DNA from: a virus
Virus record (IMG/VR): IMGVR_UViG_3300048580_000372
Span: 1-64,000 of that record
DNA: 64,000 bases
Reading direction: 5' to 3' (one strand)
Part shown: positions 6,582 to 14,302 of the stretch, piece after piece
Numbering within the stretch: position 1 is the stretch's first letter
How the letters are laid out: every line of letters begins with the position of its first letter
Translations under genes and position numbers: made by a program
Notes under the pieces: model-generated
The model's database searches: none
Told to the model about the DNA's origin: nothing
The model's input: the letters and a program-made list of their open reading frames with translations, nothing else

Positions 6582-6930
6582 ATTCCTCAATTGTTTGAAC
6601 CTGTGCAGTAGGTACAGACAATAGATTTACCACCTTGGCTTTTGTATCATAATACAAGAACGTTGATAGACTGTGACGCCCATTCTTCATGGCAATGGAA
6701 AGCATTTCACCTGCCCATGGTCCAAGCTTATTGTACATTGGATGCTTATCAGCACGTTTATAAAGTTCAACCCTTGGCGGGTCAACCAATAAAAACCCAT
6801 TGGCATTGATCTGAAGCTCAAACTTCATGTCTTTGTCTAATTCAAAACGTGGTTTGAAATCACAAAACCCTTTGTCGTTATAGGACATTACCCGTCCTTT
6901 GGTTCCCTTTGGGACAATCATCTTTCTCAT
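6580..6930 (-). CDS. Unknown protein, beta-rich
   Basis: 116 residues. The ATG at 6930 is preceded by AGAGGAATAAACAA. The sequence has a basic N terminus and alternating hydrophobic pattern, with Pro/Gly turns (FKPRFELDKDMKFELQ, LVDPPRVEL). The stop overlaps the edge of the shared terminator. It lies just downstream of the virion genes 7000-9207 but has its own ribosome binding site. No family is recognised. Confidence 0.6.
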   Translation of the reverse strand: MRKMIVPKGTKGRVMSYNDKGFCDFKPRFELDKDMKFELQINANGFLLVDPPRVELYKRADKHPMYNKLGPWAGEMLSIAMKNGRHSLSTFLYYDTKAKVVNLLSVPTAQVQTIEE

Positions 6931-6999
6931 TTGTTTATTCCTCTTCTAAAATTTTAAATATAATTTATATTAACACTTTTTACAATTCTGTCAACGTTT

Positions 7000-8178
7000 T
7001 TAATCAAACGTGTTTTGTGATGCTTCAAGAATTTGTTGTTCCATCAATGACCTATCAGGTAACCTATCCGAATTTAAAACATCATTCAATGATGGGACAC
7101 CAATTGCCTCCATGACTTTATGGGCAACGAAACATGGATTCATAAAATTTAAAGCATAAGCCAAAGCATGGGATGCCATATCCAAAACCATTCTCAACAA
7201 TTTCAAAATTTCATTCAATATCAACAATAATGGTGCAATCAATCCCATCAACAACATTGCCAATGGTGCCAATAAATCCCCCAAAGCTACCATCAATGAT
7301 TGGAGTAATTTATCCAATCCCCCCAACAAACTCCCCATTGTCCCTGTCAACATTCCACAAGGGTCCAATTGTTGCATTTTTTGATATAACCCTGTAGCAC
7401 CACCTAACATTGGCAATAGGGAACCAGCAGCCCCGATATGGGCACCTGTATGGATGTTAATGATAGACCAAACATCTGTTGCATTAAATCCACCAATTGA
7501 ACCGGGATTATCAAAAAAGCTTCCACCACCACTGTTGTTGGCTGTTCTGTTCAAATAGGCAATAATATATTGAGCAGTAGCACCACCATCTGTTGGACCA
7601 AATAATCTATTAGCCAATCCTTCCAATGTTGTCAAGTCATGCATTTGTGACAAGGTTTCAAACATAATATAAATGTTATTCTGTAATTGGTCTCGTTGTG
7701 GATAACCAGCATTATCCAAAAATGGATTCCCGTTAGCACTTTGTATAGTTGTAGATGGTGTTGGTGATAACATATCACGCATCATTTGTAATTCATTTCT
7801 GCGTTGTGCTGTCAATGGTGTACTATAATCTAATTGACAAGATGCTGTTGTGCCACCTGGAAGAAAATCATAATCCAATGTTAATGCCATTTCAACACAA
7901 TTCAATCTGTCTGCTATTGCACCAGGTATAGCTGCAATCAATGCAGCCAAATCTGGTGGCATTCTAAATGCAGGGAGAACTTGTGGATTGGCTTGCAATG
8001 GGTCTTCTTCTACATAATTTCTTAAATAATTCCAAGTGTTAGCGACCCCATCGTTTGGGGCAATTGTCCCAATAGGTTGAATGTTCGGACCACCAATGTC
8101 TGCAGTACTTGGTGTTATTTTAGATGGGTCAATACTTTGTTCAACCACACACTCGCTAACTTGACTAATAGTACTCAT
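7000..8178 (-). CDS. Putative virion protein encoded beside the PAAR spike tip
   Basis: 392 residues. The N-terminal half is hydrophilic and Pro/Asn/Gly rich, like structural proteins. Residues about 265-350 hold a long hydrophobic, Leu/Gly/Met-rich region (LLGGLDKLLQSLMVALGDLLAPLAMLLMGLIAP... in several helices) ending in CFVAHK. The gene follows the PAAR gene by 12 bases in the same operon, so a baseplate or tail-tip role, perhaps in membrane contact, is a fair inference. No catalytic motif is seen. Confidence 0.65.
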   Translation of the reverse strand: MSTISQVSECVVEQSIDPSKITPSTADIGGPNIQPIGTIAPNDGVANTWNYLRNYVEEDPLQANPQVLPAFRMPPDLAALIAAIPGAIADRLNCVEMALTLDYDFLPGGTTASCQLDYSTPLTAQRRNELQMMRDMLSPTPSTTIQSANGNPFLDNAGYPQRDQLQNNIYIMFETLSQMHDLTTLEGLANRLFGPTDGGATAQYIIAYLNRTANNSGGGSFFDNPGSIGGFNATDVWSIINIHTGAHIGAAGSLLPMLGGATGLYQKMQQLDPCGMLTGTMGSLLGGLDKLLQSLMVALGDLLAPLAMLLMGLIAPLLLILNEILKLLRMVLDMASHALAYALNFMNPCFVAHKVMEAIGVPSLNDVLNSDRLPDRSLMEQQILEASQNTFD

Positions 8179-8190
8179 TTTAATTTTACC

Positions 8191-9207
8191 TCACGTATAT
8201 AATTGCAATCCTGTAGTTAATTTATAATTTTTATCCATTGTTGATACCTTGAATGGACTTCCCTTGGTTCGTTCTGGAAATGAAACATGAATCCATGGCA
8301 ATCTGCTTGGATATTCCAATATCATCTGCCCAAATGGTAAGCCTGAATTTTTAATTCGTTGTGCAATTTCAAAAACTTCTTGATTGGATTTTCCATTAAA
8401 ACGCAAATCAGCAGCTTGTCCATATTCATGCTGACTATTCTTACCCTGAACATTTCTAAATGCACTATTGACAACAAATTCATATCCCATTCCACGAATT
8501 GGCTCAAGAACGTTGTCACACAATTGTTTTAAATTACAAACTATTTCTGCTTCTGTTAACCCATGTTGTGCCCGCAATGGATGACTACCTGCTGGTGTTC
8601 TTATTGTCAAATCACCTAAAGTAAAATTTTGACTCAATCTTGTCGCAGATGTAAATGGTGGCACCAATCCACCACAATCTGGTGGCGGCGGGGTTGTTTG
8701 AACTGGTGGAACATCATCCTTTTGTGCAGGTGTTGCTGGTGGTGCATCTGGGTCCACACCATTAGCTTTACTTTGTTTTATTTGGGCTTCAGTTGGTGTA
8801 GCACCTTGTTTTAATGGTGGCCAAATTCGCAACCCTTGCATCTGCCCTTCATCTTCTAAATCTGCTTTATCTTTTTCTTCTTCACTTTGTGGAGGTGGCC
8901 AAGAATGATTGACGTTACAAGACATAACATTCGAACTACCACCAATAACAATTGAACTACAACCCAAAATATCACCAATTCTGGCAATGGGTTTTCCATT
9001 GACTAAAACTGTTGGGTCACCAGTTACAACATCACTAACATGGTCTGAAGTATTAGGACAGTGGGCTGGACAAGGTTCCCATGGGTCGCCTTGTCTGGTT
9101 ACTGGAAGTCCATTGACGATAACGTTTGGAGAACCAACATTACTCGATGATGTTCCCCAACAATTGTGTCCTGAATTTGGATCTGTTATACGTGTTACAC
9201 CTGGCAT
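8191..9207 (-). CDS. PAAR spike-tip protein fused to an M15-type peptidoglycan peptidase
   Basis: 338 residues. Residues 1-95 are a PAAR domain: repeated VIVNGLPVTRQGD and VLVNGKPIARIGD, with His and Cys residues that would hold the tip metal. A Pro-rich acidic linker (about 100-180) follows. Residues 185-338 match the peptidase M15 family (D-Ala-D-Ala carboxypeptidase or endolysin type): SAFRN, then SQHEYGQAADLRF with zinc ligands H260 and D267, and WIHVSF with H307. The protein would cap the tail spike and cut the cell wall during entry. In T4 the lysozyme sits on gp5 instead, so this is an alternative arrangement. Confidence 0.85.
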   Translation of the reverse strand: MPGVTRITDPNSGHNCWGTSSSNVGSPNVIVNGLPVTRQGDPWEPCPAHCPNTSDHVSDVVTGDPTVLVNGKPIARIGDILGCSSIVIGGSSNVMSCNVNHSWPPPQSEEEKDKADLEDEGQMQGLRIWPPLKQGATPTEAQIKQSKANGVDPDAPPATPAQKDDVPPVQTTPPPPDCGGLVPPFTSATRLSQNFTLGDLTIRTPAGSHPLRAQHGLTEAEIVCNLKQLCDNVLEPIRGMGYEFVVNSAFRNVQGKNSQHEYGQAADLRFNGKSNQEVFEIAQRIKNSGLPFGQMILEYPSRLPWIHVSFPERTKGSPFKVSTMDKNYKLTTGLQLYT

Positions 9208-9211
9208 GATT

Positions 9212-9523
9212 TTACTTTCCCTTCTTTGGTGCCTTTGGCATTTTTGGCGATCCTTCTATTGCCCATTCAGAACCTTGATGAACTAAACAAGAAATCCCTG
9301 TTGGCATGGAATATACCATTGAAAAACTCTTCCCTTCTTTTTCATCATTTTTAGCAAATAATGTCAAAATATTAGATTCATTGGTTAATCCAGCCCACAC
9401 CTGATGTTCCCCATATGCCCCAGTTAATCCAGCAAAAAGTTTTTCTGTTGGCATACACATCATTTCTTGTGCAACTGTTTGTGAACTAAACAACATCAAA
9501 ATAACCACCAATATATATTTCAT
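9212..9523 (-). CDS. Small exported protein
   Basis: 103 residues. Residues 1-18 are a signal peptide (KYILVVILMLFSSQTVA) with cleavage expected before QEM. The mature part contains two Cys (in MMCMPTEK and ISCLVHQG) that could form a disulfide in the periplasm, and ends in a Lys/Pro-rich tail. It sits between the LSm-like gene and the PAAR gene in one operon, so it may help tail assembly or lysis at the envelope. No family is recognised. Confidence 0.6.
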   Translation of the reverse strand: MKYILVVILMLFSSQTVAQEMMCMPTEKLFAGLTGAYGEHQVWAGLTNESNILTLFAKNDEKEGKSFSMVYSMPTGISCLVHQGSEWAIEGSPKMPKAPKKGK

Positions 9524-9532
9524 ATCATATCC

Positions 9533-9868
9533 TCAAAATTTAATAATGTTATCAGTATTAGTAGCAGTTTCTAATCCTGTGGTGGCTTTAATATATTGTC
9601 CTGCAGCTGATGAATTAGCTTTTACCATCAATACTATATTCTTGCGGTCTAAAGTGATTGCAGCTTGATCATCTGCACCCAACATAAATGGTGCAAAAGC
9701 AACACTACCTTGTCCACCATGACCTGCAGTTAAAATTAAAGTAAATGGTTTGTAGACTGTTACAGTTGTATCATCAACTTCTTTTACTTTGGCAATAATT
9801 TCTTCACCAGTGGTGATTTTCATTGTAACGATATCATTAGCATCGATAGTTCTTTTTTGTATTAGCAT
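9533..9868 (-). CDS. LSm/Hfq-fold-like phage protein
   Basis: 111 residues. Residues 12-45 (VTMKITTGEEIIAKVKEVDDTTVTV, then YKPFTL) have the look of an Sm1 strand set: a short helix-free beta barrel in which TGEEIIAKV and the following acidic turn match Sm-like folds found in T4-type phages. The rest forms more strands with a Gly-rich loop. It could be an RNA-binding or a structural small barrel. A late promoter lies 28 bases upstream, so it leads the late operon down to 7000. Confidence 0.55.
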   Translation of the reverse strand: MLIQKRTIDANDIVTMKITTGEEIIAKVKEVDDTTVTVYKPFTLILTAGHGGQGSVAFAPFMLGADDQAAITLDRKNIVLMVKANSSAAGQYIKATTGLETATNTDNIIKF

Positions 9869-9896
9869 GTTTTATCCTCTTTTAAAGTTCTGTATT

Positions 9897-9904
9897 TATT
9901 TATA
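9897..9904 (-). promoter_or_regulatory. Late promoter TATAAATA
   Basis: 28 bases before the ATG at 9868. It drives the LSm-like, exported, PAAR and tail-tip genes. Confidence 0.7.
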
Positions 9905-9960
9905 TTGAAATTTTCTTCTTTGTATTATTATTTAGATTAAAAATTAACTCTATAGTTAAT

Positions 9961-9988
9961 AAAAAGGGTGGGATAAACCCACCCTTTA
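9961..9988 (-). terminator. Terminator at the end of the dUTPase locus
   Basis: Stem AAAGGGTGGG/CCCACCCTTT with a five-base loop, followed by T-rich sequence on the minus strand. It overlaps the stop codon at 9986. Confidence 0.85.
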
Positions 9989-10279
9989 TTTTGTCCCTGT
10001 GGAACCAAACCCACCTGAACCTCGTTTTGTCTCTGTAACTTCATTAGCCATAATAAAGTGTGCTTGGACAACAGGTGAAATAACACCTTGGGCAATTCTC
10101 ATCCCACGTTCAACTGTGAATGTTTTTTGTGAAGTGTTATGAAGAATAACTTTTACCAAGCCACGATAATCACAATTATGCAGTATAGTATTTTCGATTA
10201 TATAATTACTATTGTTTTCAACAGTCAAATCATATACTGGCATTTTACCCAACGATGTTATATTTTTAATTTTTTTCAT
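9986..10279 (-). CDS. dut: Split intein C half plus C-terminal part of dUTPase
   Basis: 97 residues with its own ribosome binding site (GGAG eight bases upstream); the ATG overlaps the endonuclease stop (TAATG). Residues 1-35 are an intein C-terminal domain: block F (VYDLTVENNSNYII) and block G ending in LHN, with N35 as the cyclising Asn and C36 as the +1 nucleophile. Residues 36-97 continue the dUTPase: CDYRGLVKVILHN (motif III/IV region) and the C-terminal motif V, RGSGGFGSTG. It should trans-splice to the product of 11177-11716 to give a 150-residue trimer-type dUTPase. Confidence 0.9.
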   Translation of the reverse strand: MKKIKNITSLGKMPVYDLTVENNSNYIIENTILHNCDYRGLVKVILHNTSQKTFTVERGMRIAQGVISPVVQAHFIMANEVTETKRGSGGFGSTGTK

Positions 10280-11166
10280 TATTTTTTCTCCAAAAATGTT
10301 AATATTTCTTTTTTCAATTCATCTCGTTTTTCTTTCCAATCATGTTCCCATATTATTAAAACATCATAACCTTTTGATTTCAAAAAAGTCAATCTATTTT
10401 CATCATCTTGCCATTTTTGTTCTGCTGTTATACCCAAACTTTCATTGATTTCTAAAGGTTCAAATAATGTTGGAGAACAATGCCAATAACTACCATAAAA
10501 TTCTATAATCTTATTATCGACTGTAATATCTGGTATATAAAAATTATTATTATCATTGTAAGTTATAGTATTATGCTGAATCGGTTCAAATGATTTTTCC
10601 ACCAAAAAAGAAATTATTTCTTTTTCGCCATTGGATACTTGTGTTACTTTAAATTTAGCACACTGTTCAGAACAATATTTTCTTTTAGCCCATTTTGGGG
10701 CAACAAAGTCTTTTTTACAAGTTGGACAATTTAAATGATCTCTTCTTGATTCATCATGACATTCTACCGAACAAAAACGAACCCCTTCTTTTTCTCTATA
10801 ACGGTGTGTTAAAAATTCCTTTTTACAATGTTCACACACTTTTAAAACCATAGTAGATTCTGGAATTTTATATAAAACACCTTGATTATTTTTATTGTAT
10901 TCACCATAACATTTACTCGAACAGAATTTTTGTTTCTCCATTTGGATACTACAACCTTTTCTATCCCGTATATCATAAATTTGGTTACAATTTAAACATA
11001 CTTTTTTTCTATCTTTTCTCAATGGGTTTTTATCTGATGCCAACCATTTGGACATACAATCAATATTACAAAAACGATGCTTTGTCCTTTCAAGTCTACA
11101 TTTAGTTGTTGTTATTATATTTTGACAATAATCACAATTTATTTCAATATTATGTTTTTTACACAT
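10279..11166 (-). CDS. Homing endonuclease lodged between split-intein halves
   Basis: 295 residues from the ATG at 11166 (GAGG eight bases upstream). The N-terminal two thirds hold at least five Cys-rich zinc-finger-like modules (CDYC, CLNC, CEHC, CPTC with paired FCSxxC elements) that would read the target site. The C-terminal part (about 180-295) is a Vsr-like endonuclease domain: PDITVDNKIIEFYGSYWH, then a helix with KWQDDENR, and VLIIWEHDW. This is the EDxHD/I-Bth0305I type known from fractured phage genes with split inteins. It would cut intein-free dUTPase alleles and so spread the insertion. Confidence 0.85.
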   Translation of the reverse strand: MCKKHNIEINCDYCQNIITTTKCRLERTKHRFCNIDCMSKWLASDKNPLRKDRKKVCLNCNQIYDIRDRKGCSIQMEKQKFCSSKCYGEYNKNNQGVLYKIPESTMVLKVCEHCKKEFLTHRYREKEGVRFCSVECHDESRRDHLNCPTCKKDFVAPKWAKRKYCSEQCAKFKVTQVSNGEKEIISFLVEKSFEPIQHNTITYNDNNNFYIPDITVDNKIIEFYGSYWHCSPTLFEPLEINESLGITAEQKWQDDENRLTFLKSKGYDVLIIWEHDWKEKRDELKKEILTFLEKK

Positions 11167-11176
11167 ACTCAATACC

Positions 11177-11716
11177 TCAAATAATATTATCCTTTTCTGT
11201 TAATTCATTGGCTTGTTTCCAACCATTTTCTGTTAAAATTAATTGTGTATCTGTACAAACAATTTCGGTGCCATCATCAAATTCAATTTTAACAACCTCC
11301 TTTTCCCCAACTTCCCAAATTTTTAAAACTTCATCTCGTTCATATTCTTTAGTGTTGGTATTATAAGATAAAATTGTTGTTTTATTTTCAATAAAATCTT
11401 CAATTGTTTTATCACCTTCTACAGTTTTAATTTTCATAAATGATGGCACACAATCAACAGTACCTGGCGAATTTAAAACTGTTATCCCATTTTTAGCAGC
11501 CAAACCAGAACGAGGACGAACTTGGAGTTCAAACCCTTCTGGAATTTCAAAAATCAATCCAGTATTGATTAATTCTGTACAACCTGGATTAATAATAATA
11601 TCATCTGTAATTGCAGCACGAAAATCAAAACCTGCAGCACCAGAAGTTTCATACTGTGGTAGTTCCAAACCATCAAAATCATCAGTTGGAATTATATTAA
11701 CATTCACTTTATTCAT
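11177..11716 (-). CDS. dut: N-terminal part of dUTPase plus split intein N half
   Basis: 179 residues. The ATG at 11716 follows AAGGAGAACTACA. Residues 1-88 are dUTPase: motif I ([13 protein letters not shown]), motif II (RPRSGLA) and the start of motif III ([12 protein letters not shown]). Residues 89-179 are an intein N domain: C89 as the first nucleophile, the block A region [14 protein letters not shown], and block B-like [18 protein letters not shown]. The break lies inside the active-site motif, between TVD and CDYRG, so the enzyme depends on splicing. dUTPase removes dUTP and supplies dUMP. Confidence 0.9.
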   Translation of the reverse strand: MNKVNVNIIPTDDFDGLELPQYETSGAAGFDFRAAITDDIIINPGCTELINTGLIFEIPEGFELQVRPRSGLAAKNGITVLNSPGTVDCVPSFMKIKTVEGDKTIEDFIENKTTILSYNTNTKEYERDEVLKIWEVGEKEVVKIEFDDGTEIVCTDTQLILTENGWKQANELTEKDNII

Positions 11717-11753
11717 TGTAGTTCTCCTTTTTAAATTATTTTATACTATAACA

Positions 11754-11933
11754 TTAATACTTTCTTCTATTCAATAAATTAATATTTTTCTGAATTTTTT
11801 CTACCATCAATAATCCATCGAGCCATTCTGAATAAATAAAATCAATAGTGTCAGATTTTTTCTGATTAATAATCATTTGTTTTTCCAAATCTTCTTTTAA
11901 TATTTTGATCATATCTTGTTTGTAATTTGACAT
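11754..11933 (-). CDS. Small helical protein of unknown function
   Basis: 59 residues from the ATG at 11933, chosen because GGAGGGC stands at good spacing; an upstream in-frame ATG overlaps that site. The sequence is Lys/Glu rich and almost entirely helical, with a possible short coiled coil. It lies between a structured leader and the dUTPase locus and is probably cotranscribed with it. Function unknown. Confidence 0.5.
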   Translation of the reverse strand: MSNYKQDMIKILKEDLEKQMIINQKKSDTIDFIYSEWLDGLLMVEKIQKNINLLNRRKY

Positions 11934-11962
11934 TTTAATGCCCTCCATATATAAATATAATT

Positions 11963-12041
11963 GTATAAGAAAGAAAAAGTGGATACCTCCATTTTCACTG
12001 GAACAAAGTGGTGATAGACTTTGTTCCTCTTTCTTATATAC
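11963..12041 (-). ncRNA. Structured 5' leader RNA element
   Basis: An outer stem (GTATAAGAAAG against CTTTCTTATATAC) encloses a perfect ten-base hairpin (12000-12009 with 12018-12027) and a second smaller stem-loop, forming a three-way junction. It begins directly after a late promoter on the minus strand and precedes the gene at 11754-11933. It may regulate or stabilise the late transcript. Confidence 0.5.
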
Positions 12042-12042
12042 T

Positions 12043-12050
12043 TATTTATC
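12043..12050 (-). promoter_or_regulatory. Late promoter GATAAATA
   Basis: 109 bases before the ATG at 11933; the gap is filled by the structured leader. The context GATAAATAAGTATA is identical to that at 59842 on the other strand. Confidence 0.6.
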
Positions 12051-12070
12051 TAAATGGCGAAAAAAGTGCC

Positions 12071-12322
12071 TCAAATAGATAAAAAAATCGTCTTTTTTAA
12101 TCTATATTTTTCCTTGTTTTTCTTGCTGATTTCTTCTTTATGGATTTCTTTATAATTTTTTGACGCCTGATTTATGGATTCAATGTTCCGAATAGACGAT
12201 TCTTTTTGGCATTCCAAACAAGCACCACTGGAAGTATATCTATCTGATAAGTGCCCATTTCGACAAGGCTTACCTGTATTATACTTGTCCAGTCCCTGTG
12301 CCTTCGCTTCTCTTCTTTTCAT
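12071..12322 (-). CDS. Small zinc-ribbon protein, possibly HNH-associated
   Basis: 83 residues from the ATG at 12322, six bases after AAGG. Residues 18-40 (GKPCRNGHLSDRYTSSGACLEC) match the PCxNGH...CxxC element often seen at the start of phage HNH or zinc-ribbon proteins. The rest is a Lys/Glu-rich helix and no HNH core follows, so this is either a stand-alone DNA-binding protein or a truncated endonuclease. It overlaps the upstream gene by 44 bases. Confidence 0.55.
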   Translation of the reverse strand: MKRREAKAQGLDKYNTGKPCRNGHLSDRYTSSGACLECQKESSIRNIESINQASKNYKEIHKEEISKKNKEKYRLKKTIFLSI

Positions 12323-12485
12323 CTTCATCCTTTTTCTTTTTGGAAATATCAGCCAATTTCTTTTCTTTAGATATTTCTGCTTTGCGGTCTTTATCCAATT
12401 TTTCTTGCCTGTTTTTAACCAATTGTTTTTTGGACAACTTTATCTGTTGTTCTGTGTCTTCATTGACTATTTCATGCCATCTCAT
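12279..12485 (-). CDS. Small Lys/Glu-rich protein with capsid-targeting-like start
   Basis: 68 residues from the ATG at 12485 (AAGAGG upstream). It begins MRWHEIVNED, which fits the leader family found in the late block, and then runs as a continuous charged helix (KKQLVKNRQEKLDKDRKAEISKE in part). It may be an internal head protein cut after VNE. Its end overlaps the zinc-ribbon gene. Confidence 0.5.
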   Translation of the reverse strand: MRWHEIVNEDTEQQIKLSKKQLVKNRQEKLDKDRKAEISKEKKLADISKKKKDEDEKKRSEGTGTGQV

Positions 12486-12522
12486 AATTTGATACCTCTT
12501 ATAATACAATTGTATTTAGCAT

Positions 12523-13092
12523 TTATCGAATGATTCTAAATCCCAAGCTATTTTCAATTGGCGATTTTTGTTGTGGTTCTTCTTCTGAAGTAGTCAATCT
12601 GTGTTTTTGATTTAAATACTTTTGATTATAATCATAATATTCACTATTGTTCATTGTACCTATATAGTTGCATGAATCCAATAAATTTCTTAATGATTGT
12701 TCATTTTTTACTCTAAATCTGTGGGAACCAACCATTATTTCTGTTCCCCAAACAATAAAAGTGGTCTTGTCTTCAATAACGAAATTCAATTTAGTCAACC
12801 CTTTTACCGTCATATCATTTCCACAATATTCATACACTGTGCCTGTTTGTTGGGGGACTGTTGTATTGGTAACTGTATAATCCAATGGACTGACAATTTG
12901 ATCTTCTTTTTCTTGGGACCACACAAAATTATTTTTCTTCAAATTCAAAAAATGTTCTCTTATCCACTTTGGTGCATCAAAGTTTTCTATTTCTTTAATT
13001 GTCTTGTGTTCCAATCTTGTAAAGAATAAATATTGTTCTGGTTTTTTCTTTAAACAACTTATAAAATATTGCCCAGACTTTGTATCCCTCAT
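12523..13092 (-). CDS. Unknown protein, coupled to its upstream neighbour
   Basis: 189 residues. The ATG overlaps the TGA stop of 13089-13556, so translation is coupled. It has a mixed alpha/beta pattern with a central beta region (YEYCGNDMTVKGLTKLNFVIEDKTTFIVWG) and a hydrophilic tail ending SLGFRIIR. Location between tail genes and the dUTPase locus gives no clear role. No family is recognised. Confidence 0.6.
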   Translation of the reverse strand: MRDTKSGQYFISCLKKKPEQYLFFTRLEHKTIKEIENFDAPKWIREHFLNLKKNNFVWSQEKEDQIVSPLDYTVTNTTVPQQTGTVYEYCGNDMTVKGLTKLNFVIEDKTTFIVWGTEIMVGSHRFRVKNEQSLRNLLDSCNYIGTMNNSEYYDYNQKYLNQKHRLTTSEEEPQQKSPIENSLGFRIIR

Positions 13093-13556
13093 TTGATTTT
13101 GAATCCTTTTTTATTTTTGACAAAAATATCCTTTACAATATACAATTCATTTGCTGATTCTTTATTTAAATCAATAATTTCATTTCTTGAATAATTCATT
13201 AACCATCTATTATCAACTATTAATACCATGAAGATTTCTTGTTCGGTTAATGTTTGTACTAATTTTAACTGTAGATTACCATCATTCCATTTTTTATCAT
13301 TTGATAAAACAAGGGTCCAGTACATCATTAACGCCAAGGTGGATTTTGAATAAGTATCTTCTTCAATGATTTCCCAAGGAGTCCGCCATGTTTCTGGTTT
13401 TTCGTAATCCAAGCACCACATAATTAATCCAACTTTTTCCCAAAATTGTTGAACCGATAATAGGGTATTTTGATTGTTGTCTTTATCCGCTATTTCTTCA
13501 CGGAATTCTTTCCACCGATGGCGTTTGTCGTGCCCACTTAATAAATTAAAATTCAT
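13089..13556 (-). CDS. Unknown protein leading a two-gene late operon
   Basis: 155 residues. The ATG at 13556 follows AAAGGAAAACAATT. Trp-rich (KVGLIMWCLDYEKPETWRTPWEI) and otherwise helical, with a basic C terminus. A late promoter lies 34 bases upstream and the next gene is coupled by an ATGA overlap. A virion or assembly role is possible; nothing specific is recognised. Confidence 0.6.
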   Translation of the reverse strand: MNFNLLSGHDKRHRWKEFREEIADKDNNQNTLLSVQQFWEKVGLIMWCLDYEKPETWRTPWEIIEEDTYSKSTLALMMYWTLVLSNDKKWNDGNLQLKLVQTLTEQEIFMVLIVDNRWLMNYSRNEIIDLNKESANELYIVKDIFVKNKKGFKIK

Positions 13557-13590
13557 AATTGTTTTCCTTTCTTATATGAATATTATCATC

Positions 13591-13598
13591 TATTTATA
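13591..13598 (-). promoter_or_regulatory. Late promoter TATAAATA
   Basis: 34 bases before the ATG at 13556. Confidence 0.7.
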
Positions 13599-13636
13599 GG
13601 TATTAAATCAATATTAAATATTTTTTATTTAAAATA

Positions 13637-14293
13637 TTATCCAAATGGGTCGATGATAACTGGAACATTATCATTTCTAATCATAATATTTTGTTCATGA
13701 AGATCAAACTGAAACTGTCCAACATTTTTTTCAACAATAGTTAATGCTTTTTTAAAATCTGGATATTGTTGTTCAAATTCTAACGATTTATTTTTAATAA
13801 TTTTATTAAATTCTCGTTCATTATAATTTTTTTTGATTTTATCTCTCCAATCCAATAAAATGAATCTCCAACATAAACCACCACCATGTTTGGTAGTCCA
13901 ATTGGTAATCATCCAAGATGCAATTTGTATTTCCAAATCTTTATTGGTTTTCAATGGTTGAAGTTTTTCCATATAACTAATGAAATATTCTTTGCCACAC
14001 AGATCATATTTAATAATTCTTGAAACTTTTAAAAAATGTTGATTATTATAGTTGGTACATAATTCGGCATAATGCAACCAACTAACATCAGTTTTTAACG
14101 CAATTTTTAAAACAGAATTCATACCCGATTTATTATAAACTCTTGAATAGTACCCTTTCCCAATTAATTTATATCCTTTATTTTTTAAAAAAGAATCAAT
14201 AAAATTTTGTTTTTTATTTATATTACTATCAACAGAACACAATCCTTTCTCTAATGATAAATTATTTGGGTATTTTAATTCATTAATTATCAT
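13637..14293 (-). CDS. Protein-kinase-like fold protein
   Basis: 218 residues. The ATG at 14293 follows AAGGAATTAAT. Residues 43-53 (LIGKGYYSRVY) resemble the Gly-rich nucleotide loop, and K63 in VLKIALK the ATP-binding Lys. Near the C terminus FDLHEQNIMIRN resembles the catalytic loop (D-L-H-x-x-N as in aminoglycoside kinases), and VIIDPFG the DFG-type metal site. The C-lobe stops right after this motif, so the substrate lobe is minimal. It follows the tailspike gene by ten bases. It could phosphorylate a host protein or be a packaged effector. Confidence 0.6.
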   Translation of the reverse strand: MIINELKYPNNLSLEKGLCSVDSNINKKQNFIDSFLKNKGYKLIGKGYYSRVYNKSGMNSVLKIALKTDVSWLHYAELCTNYNNQHFLKVSRIIKYDLCGKEYFISYMEKLQPLKTNKDLEIQIASWMITNWTTKHGGGLCWRFILLDWRDKIKKNYNEREFNKIIKNKSLEFEQQYPDFKKALTIVEKNVGQFQFDLHEQNIMIRNDNVPVIIDPFG

Positions 14294-14302
14294 ATTAATT
14301 CC

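Noticed and set aside
11940-11965. Plus-strand TATAAATA at about 11950
   Set aside because: No plus-strand gene follows; it is a chance match in AT-rich DNA.
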